DNA from: Sandaracinaceae bacterium
GTDB taxonomy: Bacteria; Myxococcota_A; Polyangia; Polyangiales; Sandaracinaceae
NCBI GenBank assembly: GCA_040218145.1
Contig: JAVJQK010000117.1
Location: forward strand, 55,065-119,064
Length of the DNA stretch: 64,000 bases
Reading direction: 5' to 3'
Below the pieces are notes generated by a model. The model made no database searches, had not been told where the DNA came from, and worked only from the letters and a program-made list of their open reading frames with translations. The translations under genes were made by a program, and so were the position numbers. Each line of letters starts with the position of its first letter. Within the stretch, counting starts at the first letter, position 1. Below, in pieces: positions 26,790 through 36,277 of this stretch.

Positions 26790-26887
26790 GTCGTGTTCGG
26801 AGGGTACTCCGAGAAGCGGGCCGCGTACGCAGGGCAGTGAGGTGGTAACCTCGGCGTTCGGACCTCGAGGGCAGTTTGGATCGAGCC

Positions 26888-28420
26888 ATGGCAGGGCAGA
26901 CGCCGGAGGTCTTCTCCGCGGCTTCGACGGGCGACCTCGACGCGCTCGCGCGCGACCTCGACGCCGACTGGGCGCTGGCCGGCCGGATGCTCCGGTGGCT
27001 GGCCAGCCGCGACGCGCACCACCCCGCGGTCGCGCTCCCGGACACGCTGACGCCGGGTCGAGGCTCCGCGTGGGCGCTCTGGCTCCGCGCCCGGGTCGCG
27101 TTCCTGACGCTCGACCTCGAGACCCTGGCCCGCTGCGGTGCGCAGCTCGAGGCGATGGACGACCCGCACGCGCGGCTCTTCGCGCGGCTCGTCCGTGGAC
27201 AGCGCCGTTGCATGGCCGGCGATCCGAGCTCGGTGTTCGCGATGGCCGCGACGCTGCAGGACGAGGCGCGCGCGCTCTCGGAGCCCACGCTGGTGGTCGA
27301 GGCGGTGCTGCTCTCGGCGCTGGCGGCGGCGAGCGCCGAGGACCACGAGGAGGCGTTGAAGCGGGCGCGCCTCGCCGCGCGCATGGCGCAGTCGGAGCGG
27401 CTCTGGCTCACGCACTTCACGACCAGCGTGCTCCTGGCGCGGGCGCGTCGCATGACCGGGCAGCCGCACCTGGCCGGCATGATCGCGCGGGGGTGCCTCG
27501 AGGTCGCGCCCGCGCTCTTCGGGGGATGGCTGCGCTGGGAGCTGCTCCACGCGGGCGTCGAGCCGCCCCCGCCGCGCGTCGACAACAACGCAGGCAATCA
27601 CGCCGAGCGCGCCGCGAGCCTCGCCGCCGCGTGGCTCTGCCGCGGCGAGCGCGACGTCCTCGACCCGCTCGACGCCAGCGTCGAGGGCAGCGCGCTGCAC
27701 GCCCAGGATCGCCGCGTGGTGGTCGCGGCGACCTCGAGCGAAGGCGCGCTCGAGACCCTCGAAGGCGACGCCCGGCGTTGGTTCGAGGGCGAGACCACGG
27801 AGCTCCCTCCCGCCCTGTCGGGCCTCATCGCGCCGACGTGGCGAGACCCGTCCGCGCCTCAGGCGCCGCTCGCCCTCGGCCGCCCCGGCGCGGGCGCAGG
27901 CCGGCGCGTGCTCGGCATCCACGGCGCCCCCGGCCACGCCCTGCTGGCGCCCGTCGGCGCGAAGGCGGCGCGCCCCGAGGCCGTCGCCGCGGCGCTCACC
28001 CTCTCCGGCGCGCGCGGCGTCGACCGGCCCACCCTCTTCGCCAGCGCCTACGGCTTCGCGTTCCGACCGGAGCTGCACGAGCCCAGCTTCAAGGTCGTCC
28101 GCCATCAGGCGAAGAAGCTGCTCGAAGGGCACGCGGAGATCAGCCGCGACGGCGAGCAGGTCTACCTCGAGGTGAAGCGCCCCTACGCCGTGGTCGACCC
28201 GCGGGTGCGCGAGCCTCTCTCACACATCGTCTTGCGGGCGCTGGCGAGCGGCGCCGACAGCGCCAAGTCCGTCGCGCGACGCCTCGGGGTCCCGCTCCGC
28301 ACCGTCCAGATGCAGCTCAAGCACATGGTCGACGACGGCGCGTGCGTCGCGCGCAAGGAAGGGCGGCACGTGATCTACGCGGTCGAGGACACGACCTACT
28401 GCGAGCTGACCCAGGCCTGA
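26888..28420 (+). CDS. Transcriptional regulator-like protein with helical repeats and C-terminal winged HTH
   Basis: 510 residues. The N-terminal 270 residues are a helical solenoid (TPR-like; repeated A/L/R helices such as AVLLSALAAASAEDHEEALK). The final part contains a DNA-binding pattern: REPLSHIVLRALASGADSAK, then SVARRLGVPLRTVQMQLKHM and DDGACVARKEGRHVIYAVED, i.e. helix-turn-helix plus wing. An upstream TTG (26876) would add four residues; ATG 26888 is preferred. It converges on the PEGA gene with 4 bp between stops. Target genes are unknown. Confidence 0.75.
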   Translation: MAGQTPEVFSAASTGDLDALARDLDADWALAGRMLRWLASRDAHHPAVALPDTLTPGRGSAWALWLRARVAFLTLDLETLARCGAQLEAMDDPHARLFARLVRGQRRCMAGDPSSVFAMAATLQDEARALSEPTLVVEAVLLSALAAASAEDHEEALKRARLAARMAQSERLWLTHFTTSVLLARARRMTGQPHLAGMIARGCLEVAPALFGGWLRWELLHAGVEPPPPRVDNNAGNHAERAASLAAAWLCRGERDVLDPLDASVEGSALHAQDRRVVVAATSSEGALETLEGDARRWFEGETTELPPALSGLIAPTWRDPSAPQAPLALGRPGAGAGRRVLGIHGAPGHALLAPVGAKAARPEAVAAALTLSGARGVDRPTLFASAYGFAFRPELHEPSFKVVRHQAKKLLEGHAEISRDGEQVYLEVKRPYAVVDPRVREPLSHIVLRALASGADSAKSVARRLGVPLRTVQMQLKHMVDDGACVARKEGRHVIYAVEDTTYCELTQA

Positions 28421-28424
28421 GCGC

Positions 28425-29261
28425 TCACGGCGCGCCAGCCGAGATCTCGACCAGACCCCAGACCAGGCTCGCGAGCGCGATCGCCCCGCTGATCGCGAAC
28501 GAGATCGTGGCCACCAGCCCGAAGGTCTCGGCCGCCTCCGCGTGAGGGACGGCCAGGGCGTGCTCTCGCTCGGCGCGCGCCTGGTCCAGCTCCAGCTGGA
28601 ACGGGATCGCCGTGCCGACACCGACCGCCAGCGGGATGGCCGCGAGGCTGAAGACGATCCACGGCGCGGGGTCGCGGCCGGCTTCGGGGCGCTCCTCGAT
28701 CACGCTCGCGGCGGGCGGCGCCGCCTCTACCGCTACCGAGCGCACCTCGCCCACCGCCACCGAGACCCGGCTCGACGCGCCGCCCACCACGCGCACGAGG
28801 TGCGGACCCGAGTCGAGCGAGACCTCGAGCGCGGCGTCGGCCGTGACGACGCCGGCCGAGACCCCGTCGACCTCCACCTCTACCTGGCCCGTCGCGCGCG
28901 TCGTGATGCGCAGCCTCCCTTGCAAGGATGCGGCGGACGCGCGCGCTCCCGCCACCGCGCGGCGACGGTCCTCCGCGAGCGGGCCGAACTCCTCGGCGAG
29001 CAGCCGGTCGTACCACGCGATCGCCTCCGTGGGCCGACGCAGCTCCTGCAGGGTCGCGGCGAGCGCCAGCACGTGGTGAGGCCTCGAATCGAGCTCCACC
29101 GCGCGCTCGAAGTGGGTCAGCGCCTCCTCCGGGAAGCCGCGCTCGAGCGCGTCGATCCCGGCCTCGTACGCGGGGCTCGTCGCCGGCGACTGCGCGGAGG
29201 TGGGGAAGGGCGCGAGCAGGGTGAGCGACGACAGCCAGGCGCCGAGGACGGCGGCTCTCAT
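28425..29261 (-). CDS. TPR-PEGA membrane protein coupled to a Ser/Thr kinase
   Basis: 278 residues. A signal peptide (ending PFPTSAQS) is followed by two TPR-like repeats (about 30-110; GIDALERGFPEEALTHFERA), a PEGA-type beta domain (about 115-170; GQVEVEVDGVSAGVVTADA) and two C-terminal transmembrane helices. Its ATG overlaps the kinase stop codon by 4 bp, so the two are co-translated. In this lineage such kinase/TPR-PEGA pairs are common. It may be a sensor or scaffold for the kinase; that is inference. Confidence 0.75.
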   Translation of the reverse strand: MRAAVLGAWLSSLTLLAPFPTSAQSPATSPAYEAGIDALERGFPEEALTHFERAVELDSRPHHVLALAATLQELRRPTEAIAWYDRLLAEEFGPLAEDRRRAVAGARASAASLQGRLRITTRATGQVEVEVDGVSAGVVTADAALEVSLDSGPHLVRVVGGASSRVSVAVGEVRSVAVEAAPPAASVIEERPEAGRDPAPWIVFSLAAIPLAVGVGTAIPFQLELDQARAEREHALAVPHAEAAETFGLVATISFAISGAIALASLVWGLVEISAGAP

Positions 29262-30658
29262 CGCTCCCCTCGGATCAGATCGATGGCCCGGAACCGCTCT
29301 CGCGGCGACGCCGTCTCTTCGGCCGGCCGCGCGCGCCGCCTGGCTCTCGCGCGGGTCCTCCGCGTCCTCGGCGCGGGCTGGCTCTCCTCGGCGTCGGCGG
29401 TGGGGGCGACGTCTGCGCGCGGGTCGGTCGCGCTCGCGTGCTCGCGACTCGTATCGGTCGGGGGCGGGTCGGGCTGGCCCGTCGCGGCGTCTCGATGGTC
29501 GGCTTCGCTCGCCGCGCCTTCGATCGCGGTGGACGTCGTGGGCGGGGCGTCGCTCGCGGCCAGGGCCGGCGCGGAGTGCGTCGGCCAGGCGAAGTACACG
29601 CCGACGCTCGCCAGCGCCGCCCCCGCGAGGATCCCGGCCGCGACCCACCGTCGTGTCGTCGGCGGCTGGACCGGCGGCGGCGCCTCGGTGCGTGACTCCT
29701 CCCACGCGCGCACCAGGCTCGCCGAGCGCTCGCGCAGCGTGACCGCCTCGTCCTCGAAGTGCGTCGCGAGGTACTCCCCCAGTTCGAGCCGCCCCTCGAG
29801 CCCGACCAGCTCCTCGAGCACGTCGCCCAGCCGCGCCACCACCTCGCGCGCGCTCGCGGGCCGATGGCTCGGGTCCTTGGCCAGCAGCTCGAAGACCAGC
29901 TCCACCAGCTGCGGCGGCGCGTCCTCGCGATCGCCCCCGAGGTCGGGCGCGGGCGCCGACAAGATCTGCTGCGCCGACTCGCGCAGGTCCGGCCCGTGAT
30001 AGAGGCGGCGCCCCGCGAGGAGCTCGAACAGGAGCACCCCGAACGAGAACAAGTCAGATTGCTGCGTCGGCCGCTCGAAGCGCAGCTGCTCCGGGGACAT
30101 GTACCCGATCTTGCCCTTCAGCACGCCGGTGGTCGTCGCGTCGCTGCCCTGCGTCTTGGCGATCCCGAAGTCTGCCACCCGCGCCACTCCGTCGAAGCCG
30201 AGCAGCACGTTCTGCGGGCTGACGTCCCGGTGGATGAGCCCGAGCGCCTCCCCCTCGGTCGTGCACAGCTCGTGCACCGCGGTCAGCCCGAGCGCGACCT
30301 GATGGGCGACGCGCGCCGCGACCTGGAGCGGCAGCCGCTCGCCCTCCGCGCTCAGCCGCTTCAGCACCTGATGCGCCGTCACCCCCTCGACGAAGTCCAT
30401 CACGAGGAAGGGCCCCTCCTCGTCTTCGCCCACGTCCAGCACGGACACCACGTTCGGGTGCCGGACCAGCCCGGCGAGCCGGCCCTCGTCGACGAACATG
30501 CGTCGAAAGGATTCGTCGGCCCGGTGCTCGGCGCGGAGGCGCTTGATCGCGACGAGCCGCCGGAACGCGCCCGCCTGCCGCAGCCCGAGCCGCACCTCTC
30601 CCATCCCGCCGCGCGCGAGCAGGCCGATCGAGACGTACCCTTCGCGCGGCTCCGACAC
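29258..30658 (-). CDS. Membrane-anchored eukaryotic-like Ser/Thr protein kinase
   Basis: 466 residues. Gly-rich loop ARGGMGEV at 15-22, catalytic Lys39 (VAIK), HRD at 143-145 (HRDVSPQN), DFG at 163-165 (VADFGIAK) and APE-equivalent MSPEQ are all present, so it should be active. After the kinase domain (1-280) come a juxtamembrane stretch, one transmembrane helix near 335-355 and an acidic then Arg-rich extracytoplasmic tail. The GTG at 30658 is chosen because it begins just before the first kinase strand; a nearby GTG at 30667 is possible. It is cotranslated with the PEGA protein. Confidence 0.9.
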   Translation of the reverse strand: MSEPREGYVSIGLLARGGMGEVRLGLRQAGAFRRLVAIKRLRAEHRADESFRRMFVDEGRLAGLVRHPNVVSVLDVGEDEEGPFLVMDFVEGVTAHQVLKRLSAEGERLPLQVAARVAHQVALGLTAVHELCTTEGEALGLIHRDVSPQNVLLGFDGVARVADFGIAKTQGSDATTTGVLKGKIGYMSPEQLRFERPTQQSDLFSFGVLLFELLAGRRLYHGPDLRESAQQILSAPAPDLGGDREDAPPQLVELVFELLAKDPSHRPASAREVVARLGDVLEELVGLEGRLELGEYLATHFEDEAVTLRERSASLVRAWEESRTEAPPPVQPPTTRRWVAAGILAGAALASVGVYFAWPTHSAPALAASDAPPTTSTAIEGAASEADHRDAATGQPDPPPTDTSREHASATDPRADVAPTADAEESQPAPRTRRTRARARRRARPAEETASPRERFRAIDLIRGER

Positions 30659-30699
30659 CGCCTCCACCGTATCACGGCGCCTCGCGCCCCGACCCGCGC

Positions 30700-31731
30700 T
30701 CAGCGCGCCTCGCAGCGCTCGCCCAGACGCGCGCCGCGCACGCAGACCCGACCCTCGCCGAGGCGCAGCTCGAGCGCGTCGTCGACCTCCGCGGCGCGCA
30801 ACGGGACGCGCAGCTCCCGCGCTCCCCAGCACCGCAACCCCTCGCCGTCGACCACGCAGCATCCGGTCACGTCGCAGGAGAGCGCGACCGCTCCATGCAC
30901 GTCCGACAGGACGCGGGGTCGTGAGACACCCGCAGCGGCGCTCCGCTCGGCCGAGCCGACCGGCAAGCCCCAGCACTGGACCCGGCGTCGCGCGTCGATC
31001 ACGCAGGTCCCCGTCCCCGTCGACGCCACGGCGCGCACGTCCCGGAGCTCCGCGACCCGGACCGCCTCGAAGCTCGGCGCCCTCCGCGCGCCGGGCGCGC
31101 TTCGGCTGACCTGTCCGAAGAAGTCCGAGCCCCAGACCCAGAGCCGCCCCTCCTGGTCGATCGCCGCGTCCACCTCGACCTGCGCGAGCGCGCCGAGCGG
31201 CCGCCCCTCCGCGTCGCGCACGCGCCTCGGCCGGCAGGGCCAGCGCGCCCCGGGCAGGTGATCCACGCCGCCCCAGCAAACCGCCGTGTCATCCTCGAGG
31301 AGCGCGCAGGTGCGCCCGCCCAGGCTCGCCAGGGTCTTTGCGCCCGCCGGGAGCGCCACCGCTCGGGGCGCCAGCGCGCCCGCGTCGCAGACGCCCGAGC
31401 CGAGCTGGCCGAGAGAGTTGTCGCCCCAGCACTGCACGCCCCCGTCCGCGAGCAGCGCGCACCCGTGCCTCTCGCCCAGCGTGACGGCGACGACCTCCCC
31501 CCGCAGCGCCACGCGACGCTCGGCCACTCGCCGACGGGCGCTCACCGTGGCGTCCTCGGGGTAGGGCCAGCCGACGCCCGAGACGCCCGCGCAGAAGAGC
31601 GCGCCCTCCCGCACCTCGCAGCGCCGCTCGGCCGTGATCGCGAGCGCGCACGGAGACACGACCGAAGCGCGCCCGCCGACCCCGCAGCCGATCAACAGCG
31701 TCGCGAGCGCGGCGCGTCCCCAGCGACTCAT
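30700..31731 (-). CDS. RCC1-like repeat lipoprotein
   Basis: 343 residues. The signal ends ATLLIGC (lipobox). Repeats of the type HGCALLADGGVQCWGDNSLG, RTCALLEDDTAVCWGG and CVIDARRRVQCWGLPVG give the seven-bladed RCC1/alpha-tubulin-suppressor-like propeller found in many myxobacterial surface proteins. Each blade has the C-A-L...C-W-G signature. Its ligand is unknown. It follows the other RCC1-like gene by overlap of start and stop regions within an 11-bp tandem repeat, so the two were probably duplicated and are coupled. Confidence 0.8.
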   Translation of the reverse strand: MSRWGRAALATLLIGCGVGGRASVVSPCALAITAERRCEVREGALFCAGVSGVGWPYPEDATVSARRRVAERRVALRGEVVAVTLGERHGCALLADGGVQCWGDNSLGQLGSGVCDAGALAPRAVALPAGAKTLASLGGRTCALLEDDTAVCWGGVDHLPGARWPCRPRRVRDAEGRPLGALAQVEVDAAIDQEGRLWVWGSDFFGQVSRSAPGARRAPSFEAVRVAELRDVRAVASTGTGTCVIDARRRVQCWGLPVGSAERSAAAGVSRPRVLSDVHGAVALSCDVTGCCVVDGEGLRCWGARELRVPLRAAEVDDALELRLGEGRVCVRGARLGERCEAR

Positions 31732-31759
31732 CGCCTGCTCATCACCTGCTCATCACCTG
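31727..31759. repeat. 11-bp tandem repeat spanning the RCC1-like gene junction
   Basis: Three copies of CTCATCRCCTG (31727-31737, 31738-31748, 31749-31759). On the coding (minus) strand each unit reads CAGGYGATGAG, combining an AGG ribosome-site core, an ATG and a TGA. The stop of the upstream RCC1-like gene and the start of the next both lie in this tract. The downstream reading frame begins in the last unit. Confidence 0.85.
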
Positions 31760-32595
31760 GATCGCGCCAGGGGGCGCTCGGTCGAGTCCAGCTCGACCAC
31801 CGTGTCGTCGAGCTCGCGTTCGGTGCACGTCACCCGGCGCCAGTCCTCGTCGGCCCAGCATGCCACGCCCGGCCCCTCGACCCGGGCGGCGTTGGGTGAG
31901 CGAGCGCCGCCGCGCGCCGGTCTCGCGACGTACGGCACACGCGCCAGACGCTCGGCCGGCGCGAGCGGCCCGGGCGCCCATGAGACCCACGTCCCATCGG
32001 CCCGGCGACCGCCTTCGCCCTCGAGCGCGACGACACCCGTCAGCGCGCCGCCCGTCGCGTCTTGCACACGCTCCGCCTCGCAGGTCATCGCGAGCCCGCG
32101 GCGTGGATCCCCGCCCCAGCAGGCGACGCTCGTGTCGTCGAGGAGCGCGCACGTCGTGCTCTCGACGGCCGAGAGTGCGTGCGCTGGGAGGGGCAGCTGC
32201 GCGCGGACCGGCGCCTCGGACGCTCCACCGCAGAATCCGGTACCGAGCTTGCCGCGCGCGTTCAGGCCCCAGCACCAGACCGCCCCGTCCGCCACGAGCG
32301 CGCACGTGTGTGCGTCGCCGGCCGCGAGGGTCACCGCGTCGATTCTCATGCTCACCCGGTACAGCGCGCGATCGCGACCCGCGTACTGCTGCCGGCTCAC
32401 CGCGTGCGCGTATCCGCCGCCCCAGCACTGCACCCGCCCGTCGCGAAGCGCGCACACCTGGCCGGTGTCCGCCTCGAGGCTCAGCGCGCCGCGCGGCCAC
32501 TCCACCCGCGTGACGCGGGGGCCGCTCGCCCCGCACGCCGCGCAGAGGATCGCGCCCAGCGCCCACGCTCCCATCCGCCCCGCCACGCGGGCCAT
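31753..32595 (-). CDS. RCC1-like repeat lipoprotein (degenerate)
   Basis: 280 residues. The signal ends ILCAACG (lipobox). It shares the blade motif with its neighbour (QVCALRDGRVQCWGGG; HTCALVADGAVWCWGLNARG; TTCALLDDTSVACWGGDP), but the C-terminal third lacks clear repeats. Start ATG 32595 begins the signal peptide. Same family and layout as the gene at 30700-31731, hence a likely tandem duplication. The ligand is unknown. Confidence 0.75.
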   Translation of the reverse strand: MARVAGRMGAWALGAILCAACGASGPRVTRVEWPRGALSLEADTGQVCALRDGRVQCWGGGYAHAVSRQQYAGRDRALYRVSMRIDAVTLAAGDAHTCALVADGAVWCWGLNARGKLGTGFCGGASEAPVRAQLPLPAHALSAVESTTCALLDDTSVACWGGDPRRGLAMTCEAERVQDATGGALTGVVALEGEGGRRADGTWVSWAPGPLAPAERLARVPYVARPARGGARSPNAARVEGPGVACWADEDWRRVTCTERELDDTVVELDSTERPLARSR

Positions 32596-32658
32596 GCTGT
32601 GAGATCCGCCTCCGTGGTGCAAGCTGAGGTGCGTACGTCACCCATCCCCGATGGGCCG

Positions 32659-33453
32659 TCACATCGAGACGAACATCCAGATCGCCATGGCGACCATCAT
32701 CAGGTTCTCGGTCAGCGAGATCACGCCGAGCGGGACGTTGCTGTCTCCGCCCACGCAGGCGCACTTCAGCTCGCGCTCGTCGACGTAGACGGCCTTGATG
32801 ACGCTGACGGCGCCGATGCCGCCGATGGTGAGGGCGACGCTGGCCACGAGCGGCGCGGCCACGCCCGCGATCATACCGACGCCCGCGAAGGCCTCGGCGA
32901 AGGGGTAGATGTACGCGTAGCGCACCCAGCGTCGGCCGAGCAGATCGTAGGTGATGAACTGGTTGGAGAAGCTGCGCAGGTCGCGGAGCTTGAAGATGGC
33001 GAGCGCGCACATGCTGAACGCGATGAAGAGCTCCAGGGCTCGGATCGAGAGGAGCTCCTGGCTGAACGCCCACGTCGTGGCGAGCGCCATCAGCGCCGTC
33101 ATCGCGAAGGTGGCGATCACCGGCTGGTAGGTCGTCTCGTCTTCATCGGGCACGTCGAGGTCGAAGTGCCGCCGCAGCGCCTCGTATCCGCCGATGCGCT
33201 CGCCTCCGATGAAGACCTGCGGGGTCGTCTCGACGTCGTGCTCTCGCTTGAAGCGCTCCGTCTCCTCTCGGCTCTTCAGCTCGTGGTCTTCGACCTCGTA
33301 GCCCTTGCGCTTCAGGAGGTCCTTCGTCTTGATCCCGAAGGGGCAGACGTGGTCGTCGGTGACCATGCGGTAGAGGGTGGCGCGCCGCGCATCGGAGCGG
33401 CTGGATTCGCTCGGCCAGTGGGCGTCGTGTCTCGGTGCAGTCGCGGTACTCAC
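32659..33453 (-). CDS. Glutaredoxin-like domain fused to MauE/DoxX-type membrane domain
   Basis: About 264 residues. The N-terminal part (about 28-100) is a glutaredoxin fold with a single active-site Cys (HVCPFGIKTKDLL), a cis-Pro motif TTPQVFIGGERIGGYEALRR and the glutathione-binding pattern. The rest has about four transmembrane helices in a MauE/DoxX-like arrangement, with a Cys pair (LKCACVGG) facing one side. Such fusions are thought to pass electrons between thiols and membrane partners. The GTG at 33453 is favoured because the first glutaredoxin strand (ATLYRMV) begins before the later ATG 33366, which would cut it. Confidence 0.75.
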   Translation of the reverse strand: MSTATAPRHDAHWPSESSRSDARRATLYRMVTDDHVCPFGIKTKDLLKRKGYEVEDHELKSREETERFKREHDVETTPQVFIGGERIGGYEALRRHFDLDVPDEDETTYQPVIATFAMTALMALATTWAFSQELLSIRALELFIAFSMCALAIFKLRDLRSFSNQFITYDLLGRRWVRYAYIYPFAEAFAGVGMIAGVAAPLVASVALTIGGIGAVSVIKAVYVDERELKCACVGGDSNVPLGVISLTENLMMVAMAIWMFVSM

Positions 33454-33641
33454 GAACGAGCGGAGGTGCAAGGCGCGCACCGCCGAGTGACGCGCCCGCC
33501 CGCGAGCGATGGGCGCCGTGGCAACGCGACACGGCGTGCCGCGGCGGCACGTCACGCGCGGCCAGACTCGCGGGAGGCGCTACCCTCCACGATGATGGGT
33601 GGGGCCTTTTCGACCGAGCCCGCTCAGACGAACCGCGGGCG

Positions 33642-35363
33642 TCAGTAGCGTGAGTGGCGGGCGAGGAGACGGGCCACGGCGTCTTCGTCGGAGGTCTCGA
33701 AGCGTCGGACGAGCCGCGCTGCTTCGCGGTCGAGGAGCGCGAACCGGGTGGCGGCGCGCAGCGCGCGGGCTGGCTCACCCTGCTCGAGGCCAGCGTCCAG
33801 CGCTCCCAGCGCCGCGATCGCCCCGCCGTCGCCCGTCGCGTATTCGCGGGTGAGAGCGTCGCGGAGGGGGGCAGCGGAGCCCTCTCGTTCCGCGTTGGCC
33901 ATCCATCGCAGGCGCGAGGCGCGGAGGTGTGGAGGGAAGCTCACCGCGTCCGGGATCGCCGCGAGCGTGCGAATGCCGGCGCTCTTCTCCCCGAGCTGGA
34001 CGCTCGCGCGGCCCATCTGGAGCTGCACGAACGCCAGGCCGATCGTCGTCGCGCGCGGGTCGCGCCGGATCGCAGCGACGTGCTTGGCGACCGTCCTCGC
34101 GAAGAGCGCCTCGTCGTCGGATGCGCCGGCGACCCGCAAGAGCTCCGACACCGCGTAGGTCGCGTCGTGCGCTGCCTCCAGCGCGAGCCATCCCTCGGCC
34201 GCGCGTTCGAGGAGCGGCACGGCGCGCTCGTAGTCGTACCAGGCCGCGTGCGCGCGACCGAGCGCGGCGGCCAACGCCAGGTCTTCGGGGTGCTCGTCTC
34301 CGGGGGCCGCCAGCTCGGCCGCCGCCGCGTCGAGGTACCCCTCCCACGCGTCCATCCCGTCGGCGGCGCTCTGCACCACGTGCGCCCACAGCCGGAGGCG
34401 GAAGGGACGCGGCTGCGCGCGGAGCCACGGCTCGCGCAGCGAGAGCGGCGTCGGCGCGTCTCGGTGACGGTTGGCGATGTGCTCGGCGAGCTCGGACATC
34501 CAGCGCTCCTCCCCATCGGGGAGCTGCTCCACCAGCCCGCGCGCTGCGCTCGCCACCGCGCGCCAGTCGAGGAGGTGGTAGCCGCCATCCCGCGCGAGTG
34601 ACAGGAGCGCTCGCGCGGCGCGTGCACCCCGCGCCGGCTCCTCCGCCCAGCGCCGCCGGAGCAGCGCCTCCACGTCGCCGAACGTCCGACGGAGCGCGTC
34701 CGCGAGATCCGTGACCGCCTCGACCTGCAGCGCCACGCCGAGCTGGGCGACGGTGGCGCGTGCCTCGTCTGCCTGCTCCGCCGAGACGAGCACCGTGCCG
34801 ACGCCAAGCGCCCAGCGCGAGACGACGTCGAGCTTCTCGTAGAGGTGGGCCACCGACGCGCAGATGCCCTCCGGGGTGAGCCGAGCCATCGCGACCACGT
34901 CGGCGGGGACCGGCTCCTCGAGCAGCGCCGACGCCATCGCGAGCCCCATCGACAGCCCGAAGCTCGCGCCGTCCAGCGCGCCGGGATCCGGCGTCTCCAG
35001 CACGGCGCGTCGTGCCCCGAGGGCCGCCGCGTCGAGCGCGCCCGGAACGACCAGCGCGGGCAGCGCGCGGGGGACCAGCTGGCGAACCAGCTCGAGCTGC
35101 TGTCGCGCCTCCCCGCGGAACGGCAGCACGCGGTCGGCGGGCGCCGTGGGGTCGAGCCAGAACAGGCAGCCCACGCCCCGGTGCTCCCCGATCAGCAGCG
35201 TCGTCCCGGGGCTCAGCGCGGGCTCGGGCGCGATGGCGCGAGTCGACGCGAGCAGCGGACCCGCTCTCGGACGGAACGGCGGCAAGCCGACCAGCCACGC
35301 CCGATGCGCGCGTTCGGCAAAGAGCAGGTCGGTGCGTTGCAGCAGGTTCGCGAGCCCGGTCAC
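33642..35363 (-). CDS. Protein with Lon-type (S16-like) Ser-Lys protease domain
   Basis: 573 residues. Residues about 85-215 follow the Lon proteolytic domain: DGASFGLSMGLAMASALLEE, where Ser134 occupies the position of the Lon nucleophile, then PVPADVVAMARLTPEGICAS, and YEKLDVV with Lys177 at the dyad position. Ser and Lys are 43 residues apart, the same spacing as Ser679 and Lys722 in E. coli Lon. No AAA+ domain is present; the C-terminal 330 residues are a helical repeat region. The GTG start overlaps the previous gene by 4 bp (GTGA). It is the last gene of a three-gene operon led by a sigma-like factor. Confidence 0.7.
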   Translation of the reverse strand: MTGLANLLQRTDLLFAERAHRAWLVGLPPFRPRAGPLLASTRAIAPEPALSPGTTLLIGEHRGVGCLFWLDPTAPADRVLPFRGEARQQLELVRQLVPRALPALVVPGALDAAALGARRAVLETPDPGALDGASFGLSMGLAMASALLEEPVPADVVAMARLTPEGICASVAHLYEKLDVVSRWALGVGTVLVSAEQADEARATVAQLGVALQVEAVTDLADALRRTFGDVEALLRRRWAEEPARGARAARALLSLARDGGYHLLDWRAVASAARGLVEQLPDGEERWMSELAEHIANRHRDAPTPLSLREPWLRAQPRPFRLRLWAHVVQSAADGMDAWEGYLDAAAAELAAPGDEHPEDLALAAALGRAHAAWYDYERAVPLLERAAEGWLALEAAHDATYAVSELLRVAGASDDEALFARTVAKHVAAIRRDPRATTIGLAFVQLQMGRASVQLGEKSAGIRTLAAIPDAVSFPPHLRASRLRWMANAEREGSAAPLRDALTREYATGDGGAIAALGALDAGLEQGEPARALRAATRFALLDREAARLVRRFETSDEDAVARLLARHSRY

Positions 35364-36277
35364 CGGGCGAGCGCTCCCCACCACGCCTCCGGCTCCCCCC
35401 ACGCCACGGCACGCAGTCGCGGGTCGTCGGTGGTGGGCGTCTCCTCGGTGAGCCGCGTCAGAGCGACCTGCGCCTTCCGGTCGGTCTCGCGCAGGAGCTC
35501 CCGCAGGGCGCCCCCGCGTCCGGCCAGTCGCATCGCCGTGCTCACGCTCGCCAGGAGATCGCGCGACAGCGCCAACGGCAGCCCGTCGTCCGTCGGGAGA
35601 CGGGTGTCCAGGTCCCGCGCGTGCTCGAGCGCGGAGGCTTCGAGCGTGTCCCACGCCGCGTCGTCGAGCGAGCGCGCCCACGCTCGCGCACCGCGGACCG
35701 AGACGGGCGGCCCGGTGGAGGGATCGTCGTCGGGATGTGGGCCTGCGAACCGCACCAACGCCCCCGCGGCCGCGACGACGCCGAGCGCCCCCTCGTCGTG
35801 CTCGAGCTCGCGCATGTGCTCGAGCAACCAGGCGGACAGCTCGCCTCCCGCGAACGCCACCCGAGGCTCGAAGGCGGGCAGGTCGCTGCGCAGCAGACCG
35901 ACCGCGAAGAGCGACACGTCACCGCGCCGGAAGCTGAGCTCGAGACGTCGACCGCGCTCGCGAAACCGGAGCAGCACCTCGGCCTGGCGGGAGTCCACGA
36001 GCACCGAGCCCGCGGGCGTGCGCGCCACCGAGCCCTCCAGCACGAGCAGTTCGGGCGCCGACACCTCGGCCACCGCCGGGTCCAGCCTCCAGCGCAGCAC
36101 CCGGACCGACTCCACGTGCTCCCCGAGACTCACCGGCTCCGTGTGCGGCTCCTCCTCGAAGCGCCGCAGGAGCTCCTCCGCGTCGCCCGTCACGGCGAAC
36201 CCGCGAGCGACGTCCATGCGTGGAGCCGGCGACGTGACCAGCAGACGACGACCATGAGGTGTTCCTTCCCGGGTCAC
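35360..36277 (-). CDS. Hypothetical protein between sigma-like factor and Lon-like gene
   Basis: 305 residues, soluble, acidic. There is no family I can name. The first half is beta-rich (VLRWRLDPAVAEVSAPELLV, then LVLEGSVARTPAGSVLVDSR); the second half is helical with the segment ARAWARSLDDAAWDTLEASA. Translational coupling on both sides (GTGA overlaps) means it is made together with the sigma-like factor and the Lon-like protein. It may be an adaptor or regulator of either; nothing proves it. Confidence 0.65.
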   Translation of the reverse strand: MTREGTPHGRRLLVTSPAPRMDVARGFAVTGDAEELLRRFEEEPHTEPVSLGEHVESVRVLRWRLDPAVAEVSAPELLVLEGSVARTPAGSVLVDSRQAEVLLRFRERGRRLELSFRRGDVSLFAVGLLRSDLPAFEPRVAFAGGELSAWLLEHMRELEHDEGALGVVAAAGALVRFAGPHPDDDPSTGPPVSVRGARAWARSLDDAAWDTLEASALEHARDLDTRLPTDDGLPLALSRDLLASVSTAMRLAGRGGALRELLRETDRKAQVALTRLTEETPTTDDPRLRAVAWGEPEAWWGALAR

